Of a stretch of 64,000 bases of DNA, positions 33,401 through 41,700 are shown in pieces. The notes under the pieces were generated by a model. It saw only the letters and a program-made list of their open reading frames with translations. It searched no databases and was not told the origin of the DNA. This DNA comes from Micromonospora narathiwatensis (lineage in GTDB: Bacteria; Actinomycetota; Actinomycetes; Mycobacteriales; Micromonosporaceae): contig NZ_LT594324.1 of assembly GCF_900089605.1 (NCBI RefSeq), positions 1 through 64,000 on the forward strand, given 5' to 3'. Numbering within the stretch: position 1 is the stretch's first letter; the number at the start of each line of letters is the position of its first letter. Made by a program: the position numbers and the translations under genes.

Positions 33401-36400
33401 GACCTTCACCACCGTCTCTCGTACGGCCTACGACAGCCAGGGCCGCGTCACCTCGGTCTGGGACGCGAACAACTACGAGACCAAGACCGCCTACACGCCC
33501 GCCACCGGCGGTCCGGTGACCGCCACCACGGTCACCAACGCGGCCCAGCACGTGACCACGGCGACTCTCTCGCCCGGATACGGCATCGAGACCTCGGTGG
33601 TGGACCCGAACGGCAAACGGACCGACCTGGCCTACGACGGACTCGGCCGGCTGAAGTCGGTCTGGCTGCCCGGCCGCGACAAGGCCACCCAGAGCGCCAA
33701 CTCGACCTTCAGCTACACCGTCCGCAACGACGCGGCCACGGTGGTCGCGGCGTCGAAGCTCACCCCGTCGGGGACGTACTCCACCTCGTACGCCCTCTAC
33801 GACGGCTTGATGCGGGAGCGGCAGACGCAGGCACCGTCGATCTCGGGCGGGCGCCTCCTAACCGAAACGTTCTACGACACCGCAGGGCGTAAGTCGAAGA
33901 GCTTCGGCTCCTACCACGCGTCCGGTACGGCCGGCAGCACGCTGGTCACCACCACCGAGCGGGCATTCGTGCCGAACCAGACCCGGACGGTGTACGACGG
34001 CGCGGGTCGGGCGACGGCAGAGATATTCCAGCCCTACGACGCCGAGCGCTCACGTACCTCCACCTACTACGCGGGTGACCGCACCGACTTCACTCCGGCC
34101 GCCGGCGGCACCGCCACCTCCAGCGTCGCTGACGCCCGTGGGCAGTTGGTGGAGCTGCGGTACTACCACGGAGCCATCCCAACGCCGGGTACGGCGGGCA
34201 GTTGGGACGCCACGAAGTACACCTTCAACCGGAAGGGGCAGAAGACCGCCGTCACCGACGCCCGCGGCAACAAGTGGACCTACACCTTCGACATCCGCGG
34301 CCGGCAGACCGAGGTCGTCGACCCGGACAAGGGCAAGGCGACCTCGACGTACGACAACGGTGGCCGGGTCGCCACCCTCGCCGATGCCCGAGGCAAGAAG
34401 CTGGCCTACCAGTACGACTCCCTCAACCGGAAGCGGGCGGTCTACGAGAACCAGGTCGGCGGCACCATGCGTGCCCAGTGGCTGTACGACACCGTGGCGA
34501 AGGGGCAGCTGACCCAGTCCACCCGGTTCGTCGGCGCGGCGTCGTACCAGGTGAAGAACACCGGCTACAGCGACGCCTACCAGCCGACCGGCCAACAGAT
34601 CATCATTCCCACCTCGGAGACCGGCCTGGCCGGCACGTACAACTTCGGCACCACCTACAACGCCGACAACTCGGTGGCCTCGCAGAGCATGCCGTCCACG
34701 AACGGTGACCTGCCGGCCGAGACCCTGCTCTTCGACTACAACAGCTTCGGACTGCCGAGCGCCCTCCGGACGCTGTACGGCAGTGTCAACTCCTCGTACG
34801 TGGCGGACACCGACTACAACGCCCTGGGCCAGATCGACCAGGTGGAGCTCTACACCGGTAGCGGTGGACGGGTGTTCCAGAGTTTCACCCGGGAGCTGGA
34901 GACGGGACGGCTCACCGGCATCCGGACCGACCGGGACTCGGTGGCGCCGAACATCCTCGCCGACGTTCGATACAGCTACGACGACACCGGCAACATCACC
35001 AAGATCACTGACGTCACGCCCGACCCGGTCGACGACACCCAGTGCTTCGCCTACGACCAGATGCGCCGGCTCACCGAGGCGTGGACGCCGTCCTCGGGCG
35101 ACTGCGCGGCGACCCGGTCGGCCGGCGCGCTGGGCGGCCCCGCGCCGTACTGGCGGTCGTGGACCTTCGACAGCGTGGGCAACCGCCGTACGGAGGTCGT
35201 GCACACCTCAACCGCGGACACCACGACCACCTACAACTACCCGGCCGACGGCTCGCCGAAGGCGCACAGCCTGACCTCCACCACCGGCGGTCAGGTGGGC
35301 AGCTACACCTACGACGAGACCGGCAACACCCTGACCCGCCCCAGCGGCACCCCCGGTATCCAGACCCTCACCTGGGACTTCGAGGGGCACCTGGACACCG
35401 CGAGCGACTCGACCGGGCAGACCAGCTTCGTCTACGACGCCGACGGCAACCGGCTGATCCGCCGGGACCCGACCGGCAAGACGCTCTATCTGCCGGGGCA
35501 GGAGATCCGCTACAACTCCACCACGCAGACCACCACCTGCACCCGCTACTACTCCCACGTGGGCTCCACCATCGCGTCGCGGACCGCCACCGGCCTGAAC
35601 TGGCTGACGGGTGACCATCACGGCACCGCCGGGGTGACGGTCAACGCGGCGACCCAGCAGGCGGCGATCCGACGCGAGACTCCGTACGGGACGCCGCGCG
35701 GTACCCAACCGGCGTGGCCCAACGACAAGGGCTTCGTCGGCGGCACCAAGGACAACACCGGCCTGACCCACCTCGGGGCGCGGGAGTACGACCCGGCCAT
35801 CGGTCGCTTCATCAGCGTCGACCCGGTTCTGGACCTGGCCGACCCGCAGCAGATGAACGGCTACAACTACAGCAACAACAGCCCGGTCACCGCCAGCGAC
35901 CCGACCGGGCTTAAGCAGTGCGGCGACGACCAGTGCACCATGTACACCACGCCGACGCCGGACGGCGAGATCGTGCACGAGCCGGGCGGCAAGACCACGA
36001 AAATCACGAAGCCAAAGGTCTGTACCAAGCGCTTCTGCATTGGCTCGCCCCGGAACCCGACCAACCACGGCCCATGGGACGATGAGTTCGTGCATGACCC
36101 GAAGGCCAAGTGGACGCCCGCGGACGTGGCGAGCTGGTCGAAGTGGCAGGCGTACCGTTACGGCTGCATCTCCTCCGAGAAGGCCAACGTGGGCCGATGC
36201 GCGGGTTGGGCCGACGCGCCGTATATGTACGACCACTACCTGAACGGCACCGGCGATCCCTACGTCTTCATGTTCTCGCCCGCCTATTACGAGGACGCGA
36301 AGATCAGACGCCACGTCGACCAGGAGATCGCGGCCGCGCAGTTGGCAGCGGAGGAACTGATGGGCAAGTCCGGCAGCAACTCGTTCCAGATGACCGGTGT

Positions 36401-36740
36401 GAACCGGCACTTCCCGGGGCAGCCATCAACCGAAAAGTGGCAGAAGATCGTCGGGTCCTTTGACATGTGGGCCAGCGCCGAGGTCACCGTCACCGGTGAC
36501 ACGGTTGCCATGAGGATCACGATGCACGCCGAGGATCGGTGGAATTTCAACCCGGACGCGAACGACGTCGGGAGCGGGATCAAGGACGACGAGAACGGCC
36601 GCTTCGCCGTGCTGGGCAAGGCGAAGGGTTTCAACTCCTCAGGTTCCATGGTGAAGGAAGTGACGTGGACGATCGGCTCGCCACGCAGCGCGACCGTGAG
36701 TGACCCGAAGGCGATTATTGATGAACCGCATCGTTGGTAG
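30420..36740 (+). CDS. Rhs/YD-repeat polymorphic toxin 1 (unknown toxin tip)
   Basis: The 2,106-residue protein has a signal peptide (LAAAVAATLVAGLLQAGPARA), a proline-rich stretch (KPAPTVPVKTVQP) and an SpvB-like N-terminal region (VELSYSSQSVDGRHAASNNQ, GDNNGEYWVLTTTAGMQYWFG). A long series of YD repeats follows (YDGLGRLKSVW, YDSLNRKRAVYENQ, YDADGNRLIRRDPTG), then the Rhs core LTHLGAREYDPAIGRFISVDP closing the cage. After DPTGL (about 1827) the sequence is unique. The tip of about 275 residues has no Hint or known nuclease motif I can see; its end (HAEDRWNFNPDANDVGSGIK, DDENGRFAVLGKAKGF) resembles a DRYNFNPG/DxxNGRF module found at some polymorphic toxin C termini. The stop overlaps the next lipoprotein start by 20 bases. 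ATG 30420 is used; GTG 30456 also leaves a signal peptide. Confidence 0.9.
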   Translation: MKTFMPPRRSLLVSIPSLKGKGWRRAPLAAAVAATLVAGLLQAGPARATAAGYQRSSPKPAPTVPVKTVQPAVVPTAKQLPPAAAKPAPVWPAASAAEVDLTAGRQGAGPVRAGTLPVRVNRSAATAGTAGAAASRVRVEVFDRAATTRAGVRGLLMRVSRTDGIAAPGQADVSIDYGSFATAYGADWASRLRLVSLPECALRTPERKECHRTPLKSHNDLRSRTVTASVAAGGAQTLMALEATDSGPAGDYKATPLQASATWNAGGSAGAFTWSYPMRVPPGAGGPEPQVELSYSSQSVDGRHAASNNQPSWIGEGFEGWPGGYIARTYRNCSDDMGGSANNTEKATDLCWETDNATLSLAGHAGELIYNATEGRWHLRNDDGSRIERRTGASNGDNNGEYWVLTTTAGMQYWFGLNRLPGWASGNPETNSTWTVPVFGNEPGEPCNATTFAASYCTQAWRWNLDYVLDLNGNSVSYWYGKETNKYARNLDPKNATTYDRGGWLDRVDYGTRQTSGVDSVFATPAPFRVELTEADRCLSGCATHDEAHWPDTPWDSECTGTSCTDNFAPTFWTTKRLASVTTQVRSGSAYSDVERWTFTHSFPDPGDGTRAGLWLSKISHVGLAGGSASLPDVEFTPVQLSNRVDTIDFAAAMNWMRIAKIRNEAGGTTSVNYSAQDCKAGQTMPTPHTNTRRCYPVIWTPEGYQDPVTDWFHKYVVTTIYENDNTGGAPPQGSPRVVYSYSYYDGAAWHYNDDDGIIDKKHKTWSDYRGYGRVGVTVGDPGEQTYTETRYFRGMNGDRATPTGGTKSVTIDGIADEDWYAGMTRESTVHNGPGGPVVSRERNVPWASAATATRTINGDTVTARFIGVGTTTRHTTLDAGRGERVTKTVTTYDSYGMAVAVDDLGQDGVEGDERCTKTDYAPRNTTAWIMDRAHRAQSYAVKCADTAAPTSLTENDVIGEVRTSYDGNAFGVAPTRGMATRNEEMSAWNAGAPTFTTVSRTAYDSQGRVTSVWDANNYETKTAYTPATGGPVTATTVTNAAQHVTTATLSPGYGIETSVVDPNGKRTDLAYDGLGRLKSVWLPGRDKATQSANSTFSYTVRNDAATVVAASKLTPSGTYSTSYALYDGLMRERQTQAPSISGGRLLTETFYDTAGRKSKSFGSYHASGTAGSTLVTTTERAFVPNQTRTVYDGAGRATAEIFQPYDAERSRTSTYYAGDRTDFTPAAGGTATSSVADARGQLVELRYYHGAIPTPGTAGSWDATKYTFNRKGQKTAVTDARGNKWTYTFDIRGRQTEVVDPDKGKATSTYDNGGRVATLADARGKKLAYQYDSLNRKRAVYENQVGGTMRAQWLYDTVAKGQLTQSTRFVGAASYQVKNTGYSDAYQPTGQQIIIPTSETGLAGTYNFGTTYNADNSVASQSMPSTNGDLPAETLLFDYNSFGLPSALRTLYGSVNSSYVADTDYNALGQIDQVELYTGSGGRVFQSFTRELETGRLTGIRTDRDSVAPNILADVRYSYDDTGNITKITDVTPDPVDDTQCFAYDQMRRLTEAWTPSSGDCAATRSAGALGGPAPYWRSWTFDSVGNRRTEVVHTSTADTTTTYNYPADGSPKAHSLTSTTGGQVGSYTYDETGNTLTRPSGTPGIQTLTWDFEGHLDTASDSTGQTSFVYDADGNRLIRRDPTGKTLYLPGQEIRYNSTTQTTTCTRYYSHVGSTIASRTATGLNWLTGDHHGTAGVTVNAATQQAAIRRETPYGTPRGTQPAWPNDKGFVGGTKDNTGLTHLGAREYDPAIGRFISVDPVLDLADPQQMNGYNYSNNSPVTASDPTGLKQCGDDQCTMYTTPTPDGEIVHEPGGKTTKITKPKVCTKRFCIGSPRNPTNHGPWDDEFVHDPKAKWTPADVASWSKWQAYRYGCISSEKANVGRCAGWADAPYMYDHYLNGTGDPYVFMFSPAYYEDAKIRRHVDQEIAAAQLAAEELMGKSGSNSFQMTGVNRHFPGQPSTEKWQKIVGSFDMWASAEVTVTGDTVAMRITMHAEDRWNFNPDANDVGSGIKDDENGRFAVLGKAKGFNSSGSMVKEVTWTIGSPRSATVSDPKAIIDEPHRW

Positions 36741-37446
36741 GCCGTTGTCCGCCCTGGCCACCGTTCTGGGGATCCTCCTCATCTCGGCCTGCGGGACGAG
36801 CGACGGAACCTCCCCGTCGGGTGGCCGGGCGCGGCCGGCCACCCTGTCGGCCAGCCCGTCCAGCACCGACCCGGCGGTGACCGGCGTGCAGCCACTCTAT
36901 GATCTGAGCCGCGAACTCGAGGATCAGATCGACACGGTGCTGATCGGGCCGGCCTTGGACATCGACGGCGTCGTTGCGGTGCCGCTCCAGTCGCCGTACA
37001 TGGACGACCTGCTCTCCGAGGTGTGCGATACCCAGCCGGGAAACGGCGTATACCTGAGTGCTTTCGGGCAGCGCCGGGAGTGGAAGGCGTCGGACCTTCG
37101 GATCCAGCAGTTTGCCGGCGGATGGGGCGTCAGTCCGGCGGCTGAGGCCGTTGCCCAGGTTCGTGGCCAGCTCGGCTGTGGCACCTACCGTGACCGTGAA
37201 GGGCTGCATCGGATTCTCGGCGAGCGGGAGCTTTCCCGCCTGAGCGGGCTCGACGACCAGTTGATGTTCTGCGAGGTGATCGACGAGAACGACCCGGACG
37301 GCTCGACCCATCTCTGTACCGCATTGCTGGCGCGGGGTGAGATCGCCTCCCGGATCGAGACCCGGGCCGCCACCGCCGAGCGGGCCGAGCAGGTGACCCG
37401 GGAACTGGCCGCTCCCGCAGCCCAGCGCCTCGCAGCCGTCTCCTGA
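36721..37446 (+). CDS. Lipoprotein, candidate immunity protein of toxin 1
   Basis: The 241-residue protein starts inside the last 20 bases of the toxin gene, so translation is probably coupled. It has a lipoprotein signal (LATVLGILLISAC) and a Ser/Thr/Pro spacer. The folded domain has several Cys (LLSEVCDTQPGNGVYLSAFG, VRGQLGCGTYRD, LMFCEVIDENDPDGSTHLCTALLARGE) that may form disulfides outside the cell. No named family recognised. Polymorphic toxin genes are typically followed by their immunity gene; a lipoprotein immunity implies that toxin 1 acts at or outside the membrane. This assignment is inference from position. Confidence 0.7.
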   Translation: MNRIVGRPLSALATVLGILLISACGTSDGTSPSGGRARPATLSASPSSTDPAVTGVQPLYDLSRELEDQIDTVLIGPALDIDGVVAVPLQSPYMDDLLSEVCDTQPGNGVYLSAFGQRREWKASDLRIQQFAGGWGVSPAAEAVAQVRGQLGCGTYRDREGLHRILGERELSRLSGLDDQLMFCEVIDENDPDGSTHLCTALLARGEIASRIETRAATAERAEQVTRELAAPAAQRLAAVS

Positions 37447-37490
37447 GGCCGGCCCGGCCGGGAGAGACAACGGTCGGATCACCGGTTACG

Positions 37491-37545
37491 CGGAGGCAGC
37501 CTGCTGTCCCGACCTCAGTCAGGTCCAGACAGCAGGCTGCCTCCG
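37491..37545. terminator. Long perfect inverted repeat
   Basis: CGGAGGCAGCCTGCTGTC (37491-37508) is perfectly complementary to 37528-37545, an 18-bp stem. A second small stem (GACCT/AGGTC) sits in the loop. It lies 45 bases after the lipoprotein gene and probably terminates module 1. The next 150 bases hold no gene. Confidence 0.6.
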
Positions 37546-37696
37546 CAGCTCGCGTGCGAGGCGGAGCGGCGTCGCGAGTAGTGGGAGTACGCAGGAAACG
37601 CCTTCGCGTGGGAGAACGCGGGCCGTAGCTCGGCGGCGTGCTCCCAACTGGGGGGTGCGAAAATGTCAAGATGCCGGGTGGCTGGCTGCTCCGCTG

Positions 37697-38254
37697 ATGA
37701 ACGATGATCGTGAAGTCCAGGCCGGCCGGGCGCGGCGGCAGTTGCGGGACCTGGGACGACCGCTCGTGGTCCTGACCGCGCCGCTGCTGGTGCGCCTGGC
37801 CAACCGGGACAAGCGGTTCGTCTGGACGCTGGACGAGGTGCGTGGCCACGCTCGGGACTGGCCGGGCACCGGTGGCGACGCCGAGATGGCGAACCTCTTC
37901 CGCACCCAGGCGTGGTTCGGTCTGAGCCTGGTGCCGCTCGCGGTGTACATCGCGGCATCTCAGCTGCGGCCGAGCGATGGGGCCAGCTATCCCGTGCACG
38001 AAGGTGTCATGACGGGCGCCACCACGCTGCACATGTTCACCCTGGGCATGGTCCTGGCGAGCGGCCTCAAGTGGGCGTTGTCGCAGTACTTCACACCGGA
38101 TCTCGACCGCCGTCTCGGACCTCCCCGCAGGCGCGGCCCCCGAACGGGCGGGCGACGGCCGGGCCTGCTGGTGCGGTTGTGCCTACCGTCCAACCTCGAC
38201 TGGGTGTTCGCGCTGATCTTCGCCAGCTGCATGGCGCCCAACCTCTATCCCTGA
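37697..38254 (+). CDS. Membrane protein of unknown function between Rhs modules
   Basis: The 185-residue protein starts at ATG 37697. It has a basic amphipathic N terminus (RARRQLRDLGRPLVVLTAPLLVRLANRDKRF), one clear helix (WFGLSLVPLAVYIAASQL), a second (TLHMFTLGMVLASGLKWAL), an Arg/Pro-rich loop (PRRRGPRTGGRRP) and a C-terminal hydrophobic stretch (WVFALIFASCMAPNLYP). No family recognised. Polymorphic toxin islands often carry orphan immunity genes, and a small membrane protein here would fit, but nothing in the sequence proves it. A hairpin follows at 38326. Confidence 0.6.
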   Translation: MNDDREVQAGRARRQLRDLGRPLVVLTAPLLVRLANRDKRFVWTLDEVRGHARDWPGTGGDAEMANLFRTQAWFGLSLVPLAVYIAASQLRPSDGASYPVHEGVMTGATTLHMFTLGMVLASGLKWALSQYFTPDLDRRLGPPRRRGPRTGGRRPGLLVRLCLPSNLDWVFALIFASCMAPNLYP

Positions 38255-38325
38255 CCAGCCCCGCCGAATGCTCCGGCAATCAACCTGCCGAGCGTCATGG
38301 TGGCCGGCCGGGGGTCTGCTGCCTC

Positions 38326-38355
38326 GGCCCTGATCAACCTACCGTGATCAGGGCC
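38326..38355 (+). terminator. Hairpin before module 2
   Basis: GGCCCTGATCA pairs with TGATCAGGGCC around an 8-base loop, 72 bases after the stop at 38254. The right arm begins the stretch that is also similar to the region upstream of module 3 (GTGATCAG at 54264). Confidence 0.6.
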
Positions 38356-38406
38356 CCTACTTGCGGCAGTTTTTGCCCATTTTGTGCTCGCAGCTTGCGA
38401 CCCCCC

Positions 38407-38468
38407 TTTACATGGATGCTTTTACATCTTTAGTGTCTGGCGCACCACAATGGTGATATCACGGGGGT
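38407..38468 (+). promoter_or_regulatory. Module-2 copy of the shared promoter/leader
   Basis: TTTACA (38407-38412), an 18-base spacer, TAGTGT (38431-38436), then the perfect palindrome GTGATATCAC (38453-38462) running into ACGGGGG. Nearly identical to the copy at 54326 over more than 100 bases and clearly related to the copy at 23698. Confidence 0.75.
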
Positions 38469-38473
38469 CGCTA

Positions 38474-38623
38474 GTGGTTGGTTGGCCTGTGCCTGCGCGC
38501 TTTGCGCGGGTTGTGTCAGGGTTTGGGAACCGATGGCTGGTCGCCGTAGCGGCCGCAGCTCCGGCGGGCGTCGGTCAACCTCGCGTCGGCGAGGAAAGCA
38601 CCCTGGGCTCCGCGCCCTTCTGA
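38474..38623 (+). pseudogene. 5' remnant of the multidomain gene (leader ORF, module 2)
   Basis: GTG 38474 has the same spacing from ACGGGGG as the start at 23764. The 49-residue product VVGWPVPARFARVVSGFGNR-WLVAVAAAA aligns with the signal peptide MADWRSPARVPRARSGSLRR-WLAVTLAAA of the module-1 protein (shared W, PAR, R, SG, RWL), then diverges and stops. It is best read as the truncated 5' end of a lost copy of that gene. A functional leader peptide is the alternative. The toxin starts 89 bases later. Confidence 0.55.
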
Positions 38624-38712
38624 TTCTCGGACCGCATGTTGTCGTGCTCGTCGTCGAGTGTGTCGTCGAGCATTGACCCCCATCGATTTCGCCCCTAGTA
38701 CACGGAGGTTCC

Positions 38713-41700
38713 GTGCAGGTACACATGCCCCCTGCCGTTCCGCCGCCCGTACGGCACGATCGTGCTCGTACGCTGCGGCGGACCGTCACCGCGACGCTGG
38801 CTGCCACGGTCGTCGCCAGCCTGCTGCACGCGCCGGCCCAGGCCGCGCCGATCGGAGCGCCGTACCGGCCGTCGGCGCCGAAGCCGGTGCCGACGGTACC
38901 CGTCGACAAGATCACTCCCAGTTCCCCGGCCGGAAGCAAGATCCTCCCGGACGCGAGCAGGAGGCCGGCGCCGAGCTGGCCCGCTGCCGGCAGCAGCATC
39001 GTCGATCTGACCACCACCCGCACCACCGGCCCCGCCCCGGCAGGCGCCCTGCCGATCCGGGTTGCCGCGCCGGAGAAGGGCGTCGCCGCACCAGGGCGGG
39101 TCCGGGTACAGGTGCTCGACCGCGCCACCACCAGCCGTACCGGAGTCAACGGCCTGCTGCTGCGCCTCGACCGGGCGGACGAGAACGACAGCGCCGGGAC
39201 GGTACGGGCCAGCGTCGACTACCGGTCGTTCGCCACGGCCTACGGCGCCGACTGGGCCAGTCGCCTGCGCCTGGTCCAGTTGCCCGCGTGCGCGCTGTCG
39301 ACCCCGGCGGACCGTCGCTGCGCCGGCACCCCGCTACCGTCGAGCAACGACCTGGCGCAGCAGACCGTCACCGCTGACGTGCCGGTGGGTGCGGCGGCGG
39401 GCGGCACCCTGGTCGCGCTTTCGGCCGGCCCGTCAGGGCCCGCCGGAAACTACGCGGCGACCTCGCTGTCGGCCTCCTCGACCTGGTCGGCGGGCGGTAA
39501 CTCGGGCGCGTTCAACTGGTCCTACCCGCTGCGGACACCGCCGGCGCTGAACGGACCCGCACCCGGGCTGTCGCTGAACTACTCCTCCCAGTCGGTCGAC
39601 GGCCGGCACGCCGCCTCGAACAATCAGCCGTCCTCGGTCGGCGAGGGCTTCGAAATCTCCACCGGAGGTTTCATCGAACGCCGGTACAAGTCGTGCAGCG
39701 ATGACATGGGCGGATCGGCGAACAACACCACGAAGACGTTCGACCAGTGTTGGGCGACCGACAACGCCACGCTCTCGCTGGCCAGCGGATCGGGCGAGTT
39801 GATCTACAACTCGACCGAAAAGCGCTGGCACCTGCGCAACGACGACGGGTCCCGGATCGAGCGGCGGACCGGTGCGAGCAACGGCGACAACGACGGCGAA
39901 TACTGGGTGGTCACCACGGGTGACGGTATCCAGTACTGGTTCGGCCTGAACCGGCTGCCGGGCTGGAAGTCGGGGGATCCGGTCACCAATTCGGCACTGA
40001 CCGTCCCGGTCTTCGGCAACAACCCCGGAGAGCCCTGTCACGCCACCGCGTTCGCCGACTCCAGCTGTGTCCAGGCCTGGCGGTGGAACCTCGACTATGT
40101 CGTGGACCCGTCCGGCAACTCGGCCTCGTACTGGTACACCAAGGAGACCAACAAGTACGGCCGCCGCCTCGACCCGAACGACGCCGTGACGTACGACCGC
40201 GCCAGCTCGCCGCAGCGGATCGACTACGGCACCCGGCGGGACAACGGCGTCGACTCGGCGTTGAGCGGCTCCGCGCCGATGCGGGTGACCTTCACGGCCG
40301 CCGACCGGTGCCTCAGTTCCTGCGCCACTCACGACGCTGCGCACTGGCCGGACACGCCCTGGGACGCCGCGTGCGCCGGCACCTCCTGCCCGGACAACTT
40401 CTCCCCGACCTTCTGGACCACCAAGCGGCTTCAGGCGGTGAACACGCAGGTCAGGTCCGGCAGCGGCTACACCGATGTCGAGCGTTGGACATTCACCCAC
40501 ACCTTCCCCGACCCCGGCGACGGCACCCGGGCCGGACTCTGGCTGGACCGGATCTCCCACACCGGCCTGTTCGGCGGCACCGCCAGCCTGCCCGACGTGC
40601 GGTTCGCCTATACCCAGCTCGCCAACCGGGTCGACACCATCGACTTCGCCGCCGCGATGAACTGGATGCGGATCGCGCGGATCACCAACGAGTCCGGCGG
40701 CACGGTCAACGTCACCTACTCGGCGCCTGACTGCGTCGCCGGCCAGCCGATGCCGACGCCGCACACCAACACCCGCCGGTGCTACCCGGTGATCTGGACG
40801 CCGGAGGGGTACACCAACCCGGTCACCGACTGGTTCCACAAATACGTCGTCACGACCGTCTACGAGACCGACCACACCGGCGGCGTCCCGCCGCAGGGTA
40901 GCCCCCGCGTCGTATACACGTACAGCTACCTGGACGGGGCTGCCTGGCACTACAACGATGACGACGGTCTGATCGACCCGAAGAACAAGACCTGGTCCGA
41001 CTACCGGGGGTACGGCCGGGTAGCGGTCACCGTCGGCGACCCGGGTGAGCAGACGTACAGCGAGACGCGCTACTTCCGCGGCATGAACGGCGACCGGCTG
41101 AGCCCGAGTGGCGGCACCCGTTCGGTCAACATCGACGGGATCGCCGACGAGGACTGGTACGCGGGCATGACCCGCGAGACGAAGACGTTCAACGGGCCCG
41201 GCGGGGCGGTGGTGTCCCGGCAGACCAACGAGCCCTGGACCTCGCCGGTCACCGCGACCCGGACCATCAACGGCGACACGGTGACCGCTCGGTTCAGCCG
41301 CATCGCCACCGTCCGCGACTTCACCACGCTGGATGGCGGCCGCGGGGAGCGGGTCACCCGCACCACCACCGGCTACGACCAGTACGGCATGGTTGTCTCG
41401 GTCGACGACCTCGGACAGGAGGGTGTCGACGGCGACGAGCTGTGCACCAAGACGGACTACGCGCCGCGCAACACGACCGCGTGGCTGATGGACCGGGTCC
41501 ACCGGACCCAGAGTTACGCGGTGAAGTGCGGCGACACCGGCGGCACGCTCTCGGCTGACCAGGTCATCGGTGAGGTCCGCAACTCGTACGACGACCAGGC
41601 TTTCCAGAGCGTCGCGACCCGGGGCCTGGTCACCCGGATCGAACGCATGGAGTCCTGGAGCAGTGGCACCCCGACCTTTTCCACGGTCGGCCGGGCCGCG

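Noticed and set aside
30468..33551. Very long minus-strand open frame opposite toxin 1 (and similar ones opposite toxins 2 and 3 and the multidomain gene)
   Set aside because: These are antisense shadows of GC-rich coding DNA. Their products are Arg/Gly/Val-rich without domains, and the plus-strand proteins are clearly real.
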